Positions 1 through 5,886 of a stretch of DNA of 9,862 nt are shown in pieces (the first letter of the stretch is position 1; every line of letters begins with the position of its first letter). The notes below the pieces were generated by a model. That model saw only the letters and a list, made by a program, of their open reading frames with translations. It did not search any database and was not told the DNA's origin. The translations under genes were made by a program, and so were the position numbers. Origin of the DNA: PCC-6802 sp031388585 (GTDB taxonomy: Bacteria; Cyanobacteriota; Cyanobacteriia; Pseudanabaenales; Pseudanabaenaceae); assembly GCA_031388585.1 (NCBI GenBank), contig JANMRU010000068.1:1-9862 (forward strand). Reading direction: 5' to 3'.

Positions 1-746
1 GCACAATTGTCGATACCACCTGTCCTTGGGTATCGAATGTATGGAACCGCGTCGAAAAGCACAAAAAAGCTGACTTCACATCGATTGTGCACGGCAAGTA
101 CAACCATGAAGAAACGATCGCCACTAGTTCATACGCCAATCGCTATCTTGTCGTTCTGAACCTCAAAGAAGCCGAATATGTTGCCAACTACATGCTGAAT
201 GGCGGCGATCGCCAGGAATTCATGACTAAGTTCAGTCGCGCTACTTCCCAGGGCTTCGATCCCGATCGCGATTTGGAGCGCGTGGGTGTAGCCAATCAAA
301 CCACTATGCTTAAAGGCGAAACCGAAGCGATCGGCAAGCTATTCGAGCGCACGATGATGCAAAAATACGGGATCGAACATATCAACGCCCATTTCCTTGC
401 CTTTAACACGATTTGTGATGCCACCCAAGAACGCCAGGATGCCATGTTGGAGATTGTGGAGAAGCCTCTGGATCTGATCGTGGTAATTGGCGGCTACAAC
501 TCATCGAATACGACGCACTTACAGGAAATCGCGATCGAGCGCGGTTTGCCTTCCTATCATATTGATAGCGCCGAGCGGATTATTTCGGCGGACGCGATCG
601 AGCATAAGCCTTTGGGGCAGGCGATCGAGACAGCCACAAACTGGTTGCCGACAGGTAAAATCAAGATCGGTATTACCTCTGGTGCATCTACCCCAGATCG
701 CATCGTCGAAGATGCAATTACCAAGATCTTCGCACTCAAAGAATAG
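1..746 (+). CDS. ispH: 4-hydroxy-3-methylbut-2-enyl diphosphate reductase IspH (5' end missing)
   Basis: Last enzyme of the MEP pathway. It reduces HMBPP to IPP and DMAPP with a [4Fe-4S] cluster, using ferredoxin-type electron donors, in the cytoplasm. The reading frame is open from base 3 to the TAG at 744-746 (247 codons visible). It begins inside the gene with TIVDTTCPWVSNVWN, which holds the second cluster cysteine (codon at 21-23). The HGKYNHEETIATSS segment marks the plant/cyanobacterial branch. The third cluster cysteine is in FNTICDATQ (codon 414-416). The substrate-binding SxN-type motif is seen in GGYNSSNTTH and the conserved ITSGASTPDRIVEDAI near the end. The first cluster cysteine and the true start lie outside the window; cyanobacterial IspH is usually about 400 residues, so roughly 150 are missing. 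An ATG/GTG-initiated call at 87 would be an artefact of the window edge. The 3' end is intact and is followed at once by a hairpin and repeat copy 1. Confidence 0.97.
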   Translation, partial: TIVDTTCPWVSNVWNRVEKHKKADFTSIVHGKYNHEETIATSSYANRYLVVLNLKEAEYVANYMLNGGDRQEFMTKFSRATSQGFDPDRDLERVGVANQTTMLKGETEAIGKLFERTMMQKYGIEHINAHFLAFNTICDATQERQDAMLEIVEKPLDLIVVIGGYNSSNTTHLQEIAIERGLPSYHIDSAERIISADAIEHKPLGQAIETATNWLPTGKIKIGITSGASTPDRIVEDAITKIFALKE

Positions 747-775
747 GATTTCCCCTACTGTATGTAGCAATCCTA
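744..775. terminator. Hairpin spanning the ispH stop codon
   Basis: TAGGATT (744-750) is the exact inverse of AATCCTA (769-775). Inside it CTAC (755-758) pairs with GTAG (764-767). The left arm starts with the ispH stop codon and the right arm is the left end of repeat copy 1. There is no following T-run, so it is not a classical intrinsic terminator. It may act as an RNA 3'-end structure for ispH or, read the other way, for the opposing gene. The function is inferred. Confidence 0.35.
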
Positions 776-864
776 GATGAAATGCAAATTGGGGGCTTGG
801 GGGCTTTGCCCCACAAAGGGGTTTCATCCCTTCACCCCTAAATAAATAAAGACTGATTGTTATA
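765..864 (+). repeat. Interspersed intergenic hairpin repeat, copy 1
   Basis: About 100 bp. It starts TAGCAATCC and ends GATTGTTATA, giving imperfect terminal inverted repeats. After AGATGAAATG it has a G-rich tract, a hairpin GGGGC-TTT-GCCCC (800-812) and a second hairpin AAGGG...CCCTT (816-832). It then has CACCCCTA, an A/T-rich stretch and ACTGATTG. The same order of elements occurs at 6968-7066 in the same orientation, and at 4351-4433 inverted and without the second hairpin. It carries no open frame of note. It lies between the convergent ispH and YqeG-family genes. A MITE- or REP-like non-autonomous element is the best guess. Confidence 0.8.
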
Positions 865-888
865 GTTCGGCTAGAAAGGCCAAACTAT
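862..888 (-). terminator. Hairpin at the 3' end of the YqeG-family gene
   Basis: ATAGTTCGGC (862-871) pairs with GCCAAACTAT (879-888): a 10-bp stem with one C-A mismatch and a 7-nt loop. It overlaps the stop codon of the minus-strand gene (885-887). No uninterrupted T-run follows on the minus strand, so intrinsic termination is only possible, not shown. Confidence 0.35.
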
Positions 889-1403
889 ACATTAACTCCC
901 GATCTGCGAGCTATCCAGATTTCCCAGTTACGCAGTACACGCGATCGCTCACTCAGCCAGGAAGATGTTTTATTGTCGATTGGCTCTACCAAAATCGTAA
1001 ACATGCCTAATCTGTTACCAGCGATCGTATCCGTAAATAGGCGATCGCCCACCATTCCCACCTCAGATGCTCTTAATCCCATAGCTTCTAAAGCCTGCCT
1101 AACTATGCGGCGTGACGGCTTCCCAGCTCTGCTGCGGTAAGGCAGATTGAGCGACTCAGCAATACTCTGAATGCGGCGATCGCTAAAATTATTGCTAATC
1201 AACCAGATATTGATGTCATGACGTGTAACATCTACCCACTGACGCACCTCTGGAGAAATTTCGGTTTCGCTATCACCAACGATCGTACTATCAACGTCCA
1301 GAACCAAGCCGCGTAGGTTGTTCTGAGCTAAAAGTGCGGGTGAGATAAACCAAATTGGCTTGCGCAAAACCAGATCTGGAGTAATAAGCTGCCATAGATG
1401 CAT
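885..1403 (-). CDS. YqeG-family HAD-IIIA phosphatase (probable phosphatidylglycerophosphate phosphatase)
   Basis: A 172-residue HAD-superfamily phosphatase with all four motifs in place. Motif I is LVLDVDST with nucleophile D36 and acid/base D38. Motif II is LISNN (S70). The motif III lysine is K95 in AGKPS, and motif IV is VGDRLFTD (D120, D125). Length and the N-terminal WQLITPDLVL match cyanobacterial YqeG proteins, so the ATG at 1403 is kept although no Shine-Dalgarno is visible. Relatives in yeast (Gep4) and plastids (PGPP1) dephosphorylate phosphatidylglycerophosphate to phosphatidylglycerol, the phospholipid of thylakoids. That role here is inferred from the family. It is the last gene of the minus-strand cluster, 54 bp after mltG, probably co-transcribed. 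A stem-loop overlaps its stop codon. Confidence 0.9.
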   Translation of the reverse strand: MHLWQLITPDLVLRKPIWFISPALLAQNNLRGLVLDVDSTIVGDSETEISPEVRQWVDVTRHDINIWLISNNFSDRRIQSIAESLNLPYRSRAGKPSRRIVRQALEAMGLRASEVGMVGDRLFTDTIAGNRLGMFTILVEPIDNKTSSWLSERSRVLRNWEIWIARRSGVNV

Positions 1404-1457
1404 TATAAATTGTGAGACCAGTTATGGGGCGGATTTTAATAAAAGCAATTATAGCCA

Positions 1458-2537
1458 CTAACGTCGCGGTTGCCCAGTTTGCTGATTTATCTGGTTCTCA
1501 ATCTGTCTTATAGCTTTATTGTGTTCGTCGAGAGTGCGACTGAAAATGTGACTGCCATCATAACGTGCCACAAAGAAAAGATATGCCGTCGCATCGGGCT
1601 CTAAAACTGCCTCTAAGCTCGATCTCCCAGGTGCGGCGATCGCTCCTGGCGGAAGCCCCGCATTCAGGTAAGTGTTATACGCTGAAGGAGTTTTGACCTG
1701 CGCGATCGTCAGCGGCTTCTCCTTTGTCTGCTTGATCTTGAGCCCATACTCTACCGTAGGGTCAGATTCAAGTCGCATATTGCGCTTTAGGCGTTGCATA
1801 AACACGCCCGCGATTAATTTACGTTCCTTAGTAAGAACTGCTTCTTTTTCAACAACGCTAGATAAGGTGACCCATTCCGTCAGACTTAGAGGTGTTTTTT
1901 TGCTAGATTGTTGGTTCGTTTTATACAGCGGTAATGCTACCTCTTCAAACCGATTCAGCATCAGATCGATTACGCGGTCTGGAGTAATTTCTGTTTGTGT
2001 CAGTTGATAGGTATCAGGGAAAAGAAACCCCTCCATGTTTGGGATATCAGTAGGTAACCATAGTTTGCGACTCAAGCCATTTTTGCCAGTGGCAGCAATA
2101 AACTCTTTAGCTGAGAAGTAGCCTTTTTGCTCAAAAAATTCCGCCATTTGAGCGATCGACCATCCCTCAGGGATTGTGAAGCGCACCTCCGCAGGTTTGC
2201 TTTCCTGCATTTGCGTCACAACTTCGCTGAGTGGTTGGTCAAAAGTAAAGTCGTAAGTTCCCGCCCGCAGAGGACGAGTATCTCCATCTTTCACAGCCAA
2301 CCACTGCAACCAAAGTCTCAATGCAAACCTAGAACGAATTACTCCAGTGGATTCTAATTCTTTGCCAATTACCTGCATCGGCATACCTTCGGGGATAAGT
2401 AGCCTGATTGGAGTACTTACAACAGTATTAGCTGGTGCGGCACTAGCCCATAGCCACCATAGACTACTTCCCCAGGCACTACCTAATATTGCTACAGGAA
2501 ATATTAAGCCATAGAATAACCACTTAGATTTCTTCAT
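1458..2537 (-). CDS. mltG: Endolytic transglycosylase MltG (YceG-like)
   Basis: A membrane-anchored lytic transglycosylase that cuts nascent glycan strands and so sets their length. It is 359 residues, the usual size. A short basic N-terminus (MKKSK) is followed by one membrane segment (about residues 7-34, rich in L, W and A), and the rest is periplasmic. A LysM-like part (about 43-110) contains IPEGMPMQVIGKEL and a second IPEGWSIAQMAEFF. The YceG catalytic core follows with MEGFLFPDTY (168-177), SSVVEKEAVLTKERKLIAGVF (226-246, with the catalytic glutamate in VEKE at about 230), RLESDPTVEYG (255-265), YNTYLNAGLPPGAIAAPG (287-304) and the C-terminal FSRTLDEHN. The start codon overlaps the end of the DUF3727 gene by 14 bases and has no Shine-Dalgarno, which points to translational coupling. 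Confidence 0.95.
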   Translation of the reverse strand: MKKSKWLFYGLIFPVAILGSAWGSSLWWLWASAAPANTVVSTPIRLLIPEGMPMQVIGKELESTGVIRSRFALRLWLQWLAVKDGDTRPLRAGTYDFTFDQPLSEVVTQMQESKPAEVRFTIPEGWSIAQMAEFFEQKGYFSAKEFIAATGKNGLSRKLWLPTDIPNMEGFLFPDTYQLTQTEITPDRVIDLMLNRFEEVALPLYKTNQQSSKKTPLSLTEWVTLSSVVEKEAVLTKERKLIAGVFMQRLKRNMRLESDPTVEYGLKIKQTKEKPLTIAQVKTPSAYNTYLNAGLPPGAIAAPGRSSLEAVLEPDATAYLFFVARYDGSHIFSRTLDEHNKAIRQIENQINQQTGQPRR

Positions 2538-3060
2538 CAGGATCGATCAGATGTTGTTCTACGTAGGGTTGAATACGCTGTATTTCTTCTTGAGATAGCA
2601 TTTCAGGGTTACCGTTACTATCTAGCTTGGCAAAGAACATCAGCGGATCTAACGACGTAAATACGGAATACTCTTGTTCCTCAAAGAAAAAATGGGCTAA
2701 CTCTTGAAATTCTTCGCTGGCATCTTCTTCTTCCGCATCAATAGTAAAGATTTCATCTTCATCTAATTCTGGCAATTCGCCTGAAACGGTTAGGGTGTAA
2801 GCAGTTCGCTGGAGTTTGAGATTTTGCTCCGACAGGACAGCTTGCGCTACTGAAAAAATGCGATCTAGCTCTTCTTCCTCAATATCTAGCAGAAGCTCGT
2901 CCTCTTCGTCGTCACCTTCGCCCCAAGCAAAAATATACACGGAATGATCGACAGGCTTGAGCAAGAGGTAATCCTCTCCATCAACCTCTAGCGTGATTTC
3001 GACCTGGCAAGGTAGCGTCTTACCTGTTTCATCGTTCAAGTTTAGAATTGAGTCGTCCAT
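2524..3060 (-). CDS. DUF3727 protein with DUF1292-like N-terminal half
   Basis: A 178-residue, strongly acidic cytoplasmic protein of the DUF3727 family, which is confined mainly to cyanobacteria and plastids. The N-terminal part (about 19-75: ITLEVDGEDYLLLKPVDHSVYIFAW, then an Asp/Glu-rich stretch) looks like DUF1292, the family of Bacillus YrzB. The C-terminal part (about 120-178: HFFFEEQEYSVFTSLDPLMFFAKL, then EMLSQEEIQRIQPYVEQ) is the DUF3727 portion. Its molecular function is unknown. It lies between ruvX and mltG, the same place yrzB has in Bacillus, so the order is ancient. The stop codon overlaps the mltG start. The ATG at 3060 has no obvious Shine-Dalgarno. There are no membrane segments. 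Confidence 0.88.
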   Translation of the reverse strand: MDDSILNLNDETGKTLPCQVEITLEVDGEDYLLLKPVDHSVYIFAWGEGDDEEDELLLDIEEEELDRIFSVAQAVLSEQNLKLQRTAYTLTVSGELPELDEDEIFTIDAEEEDASEEFQELAHFFFEEQEYSVFTSLDPLMFFAKLDSNGNPEMLSQEEIQRIQPYVEQHLIDPDEEI

Positions 3061-3153
3061 ATGTTGAAGGTGAAGTTATACCAATAATGAGTTATAGGTT
3101 GCACAAGCCAATAGCCAGGTTAAAGCTTTATAACTTGGAGTGACCTCGTTAAT

Positions 3154-3184
3154 TTTAAAGATTATGACAGTTTTTGGATGTCAA
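3154..3184 (-). promoter_or_regulatory. Possible promoter for the DUF3727-mltG-yqeG genes
   Basis: On the minus strand a perfect TTGACA (3184-3179) is followed, 19 bp on, by TTTAAA (3159-3154). CATAAT also occurs, but at only 12 bp. This would give a leader of about 90 nt before the DUF3727 ATG. The spacing is not ideal, so this is a weak candidate; the genes could equally be read from the ruvX promoter. Confidence 0.25.
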
Positions 3185-3188
3185 AATA

Positions 3189-3210
3189 TTGATTATTTGT
3201 TGATTATTTG
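3189..3210. repeat. Perfect 11-bp tandem duplication
   Basis: TTGATTATTTG occurs twice with no spacer, at 3189-3199 and 3200-3210, immediately beyond the ruvX stop codon. It is A/T-rich and non-coding. It could be a slippage product or a binding site for a dimer; nothing here decides between them. Confidence 0.7.
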
Positions 3211-3213
3211 TAG

Positions 3214-3645
3214 TTAGGTTGACAAAATCCTGCGTTCTTCCAGCCATTGTTGCAGGATGATAGCAGCGGCTTTGCGATCGATTGTGGCTTTGTGCGATCG
3301 CGGTGAAATGCCCTGTGAATGCATCATTTGCTCTGCTTCAAATGAAGTTAATCTTTCGTCTACATACTCCAACTTTACATTTAATTGTTTGGCAGCAGCA
3401 TGGGCAAATTTTTGCACCTGACGTGCTTGATACCCTAACGAACCGTCCATATTATAGGGAAGCCCCACAACAAGGGTGTCAACCTGACGACTGTTGATTA
3501 AGTCTTGTAGTTGCTCCAGATCCGCCTGCCAGTTGCGCCGTTCTATAGTAGTAATGCCATGTGCTATTAGTCCCATGCGATCGCATCCAGCTACACCGAT
3601 ACGCTTGCGCCCTACATCCAGACCTAATGCCGCGACATTCATCAT
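3214..3645 (-). CDS. ruvX: RuvX / YqgF-family nuclease (Holliday junction resolvase-like, pre-16S rRNA processing)
   Basis: An RNase H-fold nuclease of the YqgF family, annotated as a Holliday-junction resolvase and, in E. coli, needed for 5' maturation of 16S rRNA. Motifs in order are ALGLDVGRKRIGVA (first catalytic Asp), LVVGLPYNMDGSLGYQA, YVDERLTSFEAE (catalytic D/E) and ATIDRKAAAIILQQWLE (last catalytic Asp). The open frame can be extended to a GTG at 3666 (150 residues). The family normally starts just before ALGLDVG, and a TATAAT box at 3678-3673 would put the transcript start near 3666. The adjacent ATGs at 3645 or 3642 (MMNVAALG) are therefore preferred, giving 143 or 142 residues. 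It is the first gene of the minus-strand cluster and is divergent from the HD-domain gene. Confidence 0.92.
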   Translation of the reverse strand: MMNVAALGLDVGRKRIGVAGCDRMGLIAHGITTIERRNWQADLEQLQDLINSRQVDTLVVGLPYNMDGSLGYQARQVQKFAHAAAKQLNVKLEYVDERLTSFEAEQMMHSQGISPRSHKATIDRKAAAIILQQWLEERRILST

Positions 3646-3672
3646 AAATTCAAACCAGCAATTCACAACTGA

Positions 3673-3678
3673 ATTATA
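3673..3678 (-). promoter_or_regulatory. -10 element for ruvX
   Basis: A perfect TATAAT on the minus strand (3678-3673), with no convincing -35 about 17 bp upstream. Transcription would start close to 3666, which argues against the upstream GTG as the ruvX start. On the plus strand the overlapping TATAGA (3675-3680) could serve the HD-domain gene, so the two divergent promoters may share these bases. Confidence 0.4.
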
Positions 3679-3697
3679 GAAAATTTAAGACCAGGAA

Positions 3698-4354
3698 ATG
3701 AGAGGAAAATTATTGGATCTAGAACTGAGGTGGCTCAACCTACTGCAATTGTTTGCAACAGATCGCAGGATCGCAGCGCAGATCTTTGACGAGTTAACTG
3801 CTTTATATGCTGGCAACCAGCGTTTCTATCACAATTTTGACCATGTGCGCCAGGTTTTAAGTGTTATCGACTTAATCAAGGAAGATTGCCAGAATGCGGC
3901 ATCCGTCGATCTAGCAGCATGGTTTCATGACGCAATCTACGATCCCAAAGCTGGAGATAATGAAGAAAGAAGCGCTGCATATGCTACCGCGTCTTTAACG
4001 CAGTTAAGAGTCCCAGCATCAACCATAGATGTCGTAACGGCAATGATTTTAAAAACTAAGAATCATACCGATACAAATGAAATTGCATTACTTTCCCAAA
4101 ATAATATGGACGCATTCATATTTTTGGATGCCGATCTTGCGATTCTGGGAGCGCCCATTCAAACCTATCAAGCATATGCGGCAGGAATTAGACGTGAGTA
4201 TGGGTGGTTATCAGATGAAGAATATAAAAATGGTAGAAAAAAAGTTTTGTCATGCTTTTTAAGCTGGCCAAGAATTTACCAAACATCTCGCCTAAGGGCT
4301 TTGCTAGAAATCCCCGCTAGACAGAATATCCAGGAGGAAATACGATCGCTATAG
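3698..4354 (+). CDS. COG4339-type HD-domain metal-dependent phosphohydrolase
   Basis: A 218-residue protein matching the predicted HD-superfamily metal-dependent phosphohydrolases (COG4339). The metal-binding pattern is visible: YHNFDHV (H45, H49), WFHDAIYDP (H77-D78) and the distal Asp in FLDADLAILG (D144). Family-specific pieces are RSAAYA, ILKTKNHT and YAAGIRREYGWL. The substrate is not known. The start is uncertain. The ATG at 3698 has AGGA only one base away. A TTG at 3713, in frame, has AGAGGA (3701-3706) six bases upstream and would remove five residues (MRGKL). It is divergent from ruvX. Its TAG stop (4352-4354) lies inside the left terminus of repeat copy 2, so the last residues may have been altered by that element. 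No frameshift is seen. Confidence 0.88.
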   Translation: MRGKLLDLELRWLNLLQLFATDRRIAAQIFDELTALYAGNQRFYHNFDHVRQVLSVIDLIKEDCQNAASVDLAAWFHDAIYDPKAGDNEERSAAYATASLTQLRVPASTIDVVTAMILKTKNHTDTNEIALLSQNNMDAFIFLDADLAILGAPIQTYQAYAAGIRREYGWLSDEEYKNGRKKVLSCFLSWPRIYQTSRLRALLEIPARQNIQEEIRSL

Positions 4355-4433
4355 CAATCAGTTTTTATTTGTTTAGGGGTAAAGGGGCAAAACCCCAAAC
4401 CCCCAATTTACATTTCATCTAGGATTGCGCTAT
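4351..4433 (-). repeat. Interspersed intergenic hairpin repeat, copy 2 (inverted, shorter)
   Basis: Reverse-complement relative of the copies at 765-864 and 6968-7066. On the plus strand it starts ATAGCAATC and ends GATTGCGCTAT, an inverted pair interrupted by GC. It keeps one hairpin, GGGG-CAAAA-CCCC (4384-4396), and the TTTCATCTAGGATTGC end. It lacks about 17 bases that form the second hairpin in the other copies. Its first bases overlap the stop codon of the HD-domain gene. It fills most of the gap before the GlcE-like gene. Confidence 0.8.
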
Positions 4434-4458
4434 CAATACATAATTAAATGCCATAGTG

Positions 4459-5814
4459 ATGCACCTGAATTCGATCGACACCGCCACCCTAGAAAAAATT
4501 ACTGAAACCAGCGGTGTCGTGGAGTGGCAAAACCTTGACGTTGACTTGAAACATCAAATATCGCGATCGCTGCTACCTAGCAGTTCACCAAGCCATGTAA
4601 TTTATCCTGCCACAGCAGAGCAACTTAGTAGGGTTATTTCATTTGCCCACAAGCATAACTACCGCATTCTCTTGTGTGGCGCTGGTAGTAAGTTAGCCTG
4701 GGGCAATCCCATTAAGAACGTACAGTTGGTGGTAAGCACTCAAAAACTAAATCGCCTGATCGAACATGCACAGGGCGATCTGACCGTAACCGTAGAAGCA
4801 GGTATGCGGTTTGCCGATTTGCAGTCAACTTTAGCCAAATCTGGGCAATTTTTAGCGATCGATCCCGCTTACCCCAATACGGCAACGATTGGCGGCATTG
4901 TCGCGACAGGAAATACTGGCTCTCTGCGCCATCGCTATAACAGCGTGCGGGATATGTGTATTGGCATTTCGTTTGTGCGATCGGATGGAGAACTGGTAAA
5001 AGCGGGTGGTCGCGTGGTAAAGAACGTAGCAGGCTACGACCTGATGAAATTGCTGACGGGTTCCTACGGGACTTTGGGTGCGATCGCTCAGGTAACTTTT
5101 CGCGTGTATCCCTTAGCGGCAGCATCTGCCACCGTAGTTCTAAGCGGTAATGCTACGGCAATTAGTCGGGCTAGAAGCGAAATTCTGATGTCATCTCTGA
5201 CCCCAACCAGGCTCGATCTACTCTCTAGCAGAGTGGTAGAGAGTTTAGGCATAGATTTAGATTGCGATCGTGGACTTGGGTTAGTTGCGCGCTTTGATAG
5301 TATTGCCAAGAGTACGGCACTGCAGGGCGATCGCCTGGCCGAACTAGCCAAATCCCTAGATCTTAAAGTTACAAACATCGAAGACTCGGATCGCTTTTGG
5401 ACTCAGTTACAAGATTGTTGTTGGCAGGCAGGCAATGCGGACAAGACGATTATTTGTAAGCTAGGGGTGCTGCCCACCGAAGCTGGTAATACGCTAGAGG
5501 CCATTGCCACTACGGCGACAAATCTGACACCAGATCTGGCCATTTACACGCAGATCCACGCTAGTAGTGGGCTAGGCATACTTCGTTGCGATCTCCCTAT
5601 GCAGATGACACCTGAATCTGCGATCTCGCTAATGTGCGAAATTAGGAATTTAGCCGAAAAAACTGGGGGCTTCCTATCGCTACTGGAAGCACCGGACGAG
5701 ATCAAGCAGAAAATGGAGGTATGGGGCTATATGGGTAATGCCCTAACTGTTATGCATGAACTGAAGCAGAAGTTCGACACGCAAAATATTTTTAATCCTG
5801 GCCGCTTATTTTGA
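4459..5814 (+). CDS. glcE: FAD-binding oxidoreductase, GlcE-like glycolate dehydrogenase subunit
   Basis: A flavoprotein of the PCMH/FAD-binding-4 fold related to GlcE/GlcD, which oxidise glycolate to glyoxylate; in cyanobacteria this serves photorespiratory glycolate from Rubisco oxygenation. The FAD domain is clear (numbered from the GTG at 4456): YPATAEQLSRVISFA (50-64), GAGSKLAWG (75-83), TIGGIVATGNTGSLRHRYN (144-162) and VKNVAGYDLMKLLTGSYGTLG (188-208). The substrate half ends in the typical FNPGRLF. Length is about 451, longer than E. coli GlcE (about 350) and closer to the cyanobacterial form. A GTG at 4456 directly precedes the ATG at 4459; the ATG is preferred, and neither has a Shine-Dalgarno. 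No GlcD or GlcF partner is in the window, so the substrate is inferred. It could be another 2-hydroxyacid dehydrogenase subunit. Confidence 0.85.
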   Translation: MHLNSIDTATLEKITETSGVVEWQNLDVDLKHQISRSLLPSSSPSHVIYPATAEQLSRVISFAHKHNYRILLCGAGSKLAWGNPIKNVQLVVSTQKLNRLIEHAQGDLTVTVEAGMRFADLQSTLAKSGQFLAIDPAYPNTATIGGIVATGNTGSLRHRYNSVRDMCIGISFVRSDGELVKAGGRVVKNVAGYDLMKLLTGSYGTLGAIAQVTFRVYPLAAASATVVLSGNATAISRARSEILMSSLTPTRLDLLSSRVVESLGIDLDCDRGLGLVARFDSIAKSTALQGDRLAELAKSLDLKVTNIEDSDRFWTQLQDCCWQAGNADKTIICKLGVLPTEAGNTLEAIATTATNLTPDLAIYTQIHASSGLGILRCDLPMQMTPESAISLMCEIRNLAEKTGGFLSLLEAPDEIKQKMEVWGYMGNALTVMHELKQKFDTQNIFNPGRLF

Positions 5815-5841
5815 GCATTGCCATATATCCCGAATTGAGCT

Positions 5842-5866
5842 AATAATGATAATCGTTATCATAATT
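5842..5866. promoter_or_regulatory. Fur-family (probable Zur) operator upstream of znuA
   Basis: TGATAA-TCG-TTATCA (5847-5861) is a perfect inverted repeat centred on 5854, and pairing extends outward to 5842/5866 with one mismatch. It matches the 7-1-7 Fur-family layout (TGATAAT-n-ATTATCA) except for one inner base, and sits 21 bp before the znuA ATG. A possible -35 TTGAGC lies at 5835-5840, and candidate -10 elements (TATCAT 5858-5863 or CATAAT 5860-5865) overlap the right arm. A bound repressor would therefore block RNA polymerase. Zur is favoured over Fur or a manganese regulator because of the gene it controls; this is inference. Confidence 0.8.
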
Positions 5867-5886
5867 TGGCTATAGGTTAATCTGTA

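Noticed and set aside
519..827. Minus-strand open frame opposite the end of ispH and into repeat copy 1
   Set aside because: It overlaps the well-supported ispH frame, runs into the interspersed repeat, and shows no family signature.
1672..2007. Plus-strand open frame of 111 codons inside mltG
   Set aside because: It is antisense to the catalytic domain of MltG and has no start signal or homology that I recognise.
4712..5125. Minus-strand open frame of 137 codons inside the GlcE-like gene
   Set aside because: It lies opposite the highly conserved FAD domain, has an Arg/Leu/Ser-rich composition typical of a shadow frame, and has no recognisable motif.
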